From: Planctomycetota bacterium | GTDB taxonomy: Bacteria; Planctomycetota; Brocadiia; SM23-32 | NCBI GenBank assembly: GCA_018400625.1 | Contig: JAGYMJ010000012.1 | Span: 1 to 6,185 of the forward strand | Length of the DNA: 6,185 bases | Reading direction: 5' to 3' | Shown here: positions 5,691 through 6,185 of the stretch, piece by piece | Layout of the letters: every line of letters begins with the position of its first letter | Position numbering within the stretch: position 1 is the stretch's first letter | The notes under the pieces: generated by a model | The model's database searches: none | Seen by the model: the letters and a program-made list of their open reading frames with translations, nothing else | Told to the model about the DNA's origin: nothing | Made by a program: the position numbers and the translations under genes

Positions 5691-6185
5691 ATGAGCAATA
5701 AAGGGATGCTGCAACGCTGCTGGGAGCACGACTATTGTGAGCCGTGCTTCTATATGATAACGGTCGTGACCGAACCAAGGCGGGAGTGTTTGGGGGGGGT
5801 AGTGGACCCGGGAGCAGGGGCTGCTCCCGGAACCGAACCGGCAGGGGCTGCTCACGGAACCGAACGTGCGGAACGTACAGCGTTCGTTGAGCTTTCACCA
5901 ATGGGCAAGATCGTGCGCGAGGTGTGGCAGCGAACTTCGGTAATTTATTCCGGGGTCGAGGCCTGCGAATGCGTGGTGATGCCCGATCACTTCCACGGTA
6001 TTCTATGGGTAAAGGAGCGGCTGGACAGACACATGGGTCATATTGTGAAAGCGTTCAAGAGGGTGAGCAAGCAAGAGTGCAGGGACAAGGGACTGCTTCT
6101 GCCGAAAAACGACAGCGAGGCACCGCCGCGTGAACCGAACCGGACAGCCCCTGCTGGTTCGGTTTCGGCGGCAGCCCCTGCTGGT
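5691..6185 (+). CDS. REP-associated (IS200-like) Y1 HUH transposase, 3' end outside window
   Basis: 165 codons are visible with no stop. The start MSNKGMLQRC, FYMITVVTE (20-28), a segment FVELSPMGKIVREVWQRT (65-82) and VVMPDHFHGILW (95-106) are the usual order of the Y1_Tnp/RAYT family. H100-F-H102 is the HUH metal-binding pair, and GHIVKAFKRVSKQEC (116-130) is the helix that follows it. The catalytic tyrosine, which in this family lies further on in a (W/Y)Q..YYDH-type segment, would be beyond the right edge. These enzymes cut and join single-stranded DNA at hairpins. Two insertions are unusual: residues about 39-62 (AGAAPGTEP and AGAAHGTER, a nine-residue tandem repeat) and about 146-165 onward (TAPAGSVSAAAPAG). 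Both are encoded by the short DNA repeats listed below and fall where the family normally has loops. A run of eight G at 5792-5799 lies near the start. It follows the GH32-like gene by 27 bases. Confidence 0.85.
   Translation, partial: MSNKGMLQRCWEHDYCEPCFYMITVVTEPRRECLGGVVDPGAGAAPGTEPAGAAHGTERAERTAFVELSPMGKIVREVWQRTSVIYSGVEACECVVMPDHFHGILWVKERLDRHMGHIVKAFKRVSKQECRDKGLLLPKNDSEAPPREPNRTAPAGSVSAAAPAG
5808..5830. repeat. Perfect 10-bp hairpin inside the transposase gene
   Basis: CCGGGAGCAG (5808-5817) and CTGCTCCCGG (5821-5830) are exact reverse complements around a GGG loop. A GC-rich hairpin of this size resembles REP or IS200-type transposase recognition structures. It overlaps the first copy of the 25-base unit. 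Confidence 0.75.
5814..5838 (+). repeat. 25-base repeat unit, copy 1 (direct)
   Basis: The unit begins GCAGGGGCTG and ends GGAACCGAAC. It differs from copy 2 at one base (24/25) and the two start 27 bases apart, which is nine codons, so the reading frame is kept. GCAG and CTGC within it form a small stem. Confidence 0.8.
5841..5865 (+). repeat. 25-base repeat unit, copy 2 (direct)
   Basis: This is the same unit as at 5814 with an A in place of C at position 14, and encodes AGAAHGTER. Together the two copies make a tandem insertion in a loop of the transposase. Confidence 0.8.
6133..6164. repeat. Inverted repeat AACCGAACC / GGTTCGGTT
   Basis: AACCGAACC (6133-6141) and GGTTCGGTT (6156-6164) are exact reverse complements with a 14-base loop that contains CAGCCCCTGCT. 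The arms are the same motif that ends each 25-base unit, so this hairpin arises from opposed repeat units. Confidence 0.7.
6145..6185 (-). repeat. 25-base repeat unit in inverted orientation, one full and one partial copy
   Basis: Read on the minus strand, 6181 to 6157 is a full unit (22/25 matches to copy 1), followed after two bases by the opening GCAGGGGCTG again (6154 to 6145). On the plus strand this appears as CAGCCCCTGCTGGT at 6145-6158 and 6172-6185, again with a 27-base period. It pairs with the block at 5814-5850 as an inverted repeat with 33/37 matches. The array may continue past the right edge. Confidence 0.75.

Noticed and set aside
5814..6185. CRISPR array
   Set aside because: The units are in opposite orientations, spaced by two bases rather than by unique spacers, and lie inside a coding frame.

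Overview
The window (about 53% G+C by eye) holds one strand of genes, all reading left to right, most of them for exported proteins. The mix suggests a polysaccharide-degrading bacterium of the PVC group (Kiritimatiellota or Planctomycetota): a sialidase-like Asp-box propeller protein, a GH32-like protein with a characteristic 'ELFIDRHLVES...LRLHRP' opening, a HEAT/TPR envelope protein, and a REP-associated Y1 transposase. This taxonomic reading rests on remembered family distributions, not on a marker gene, and is only moderately secure.

Layout. (1) 1-1340: 3' part of a HEAT/TPR helical-repeat protein whose start lies left of the window. (2) 1343-2151: two overlapping reading frames that look like one gene broken by a frameshift near 1505-1519; the product is not recognised. 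(3) 2152-2625: a stretch of short frames, each with a good Shine-Dalgarno sequence and each stopping soon, ending in an 83-residue membrane-anchored ORF whose stop overlaps an upstream TTG of the next gene. (4) 2637-4763: a large exported sialidase-like protein with an N-terminal beta-sandwich domain, a propeller with three canonical Asp boxes, and a C-terminal accessory domain. (5) 4764-4952: a regulatory gap with a good sigma70-type promoter and a palindrome over its -35 box. (6) 4953-5663: a secreted protein that joins the N-terminal and C-terminal ends of a much longer GH32-like family, with the whole middle missing in frame. (7) 5691-6185 (runs off the right edge): a RAYT/IS200-like HUH transposase.

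The most unusual signal is inside the transposase gene. A 25-base unit with a 27-base (nine-codon) period occurs twice in direct orientation at 5814-5865 and again, inverted, at 6145-6185. The two blocks form a 37-base inverted repeat (33/37 matches) flanking the HUH catalytic segment, and the first unit sits in a perfect 10-bp hairpin. The repeats therefore look like REP-type elements of the transposase lying in frame inside its own coding sequence.

How the genes could work together: the sialidase-like protein and the intact ancestor of the GH32-like gene would act outside the cytoplasmic membrane on complex glycans, with the HEAT/TPR protein as a possible envelope scaffold. The frameshift, the short aborted frames, the internal deletion and the adjoining transposase suggest a region that is being rearranged and partly decaying.
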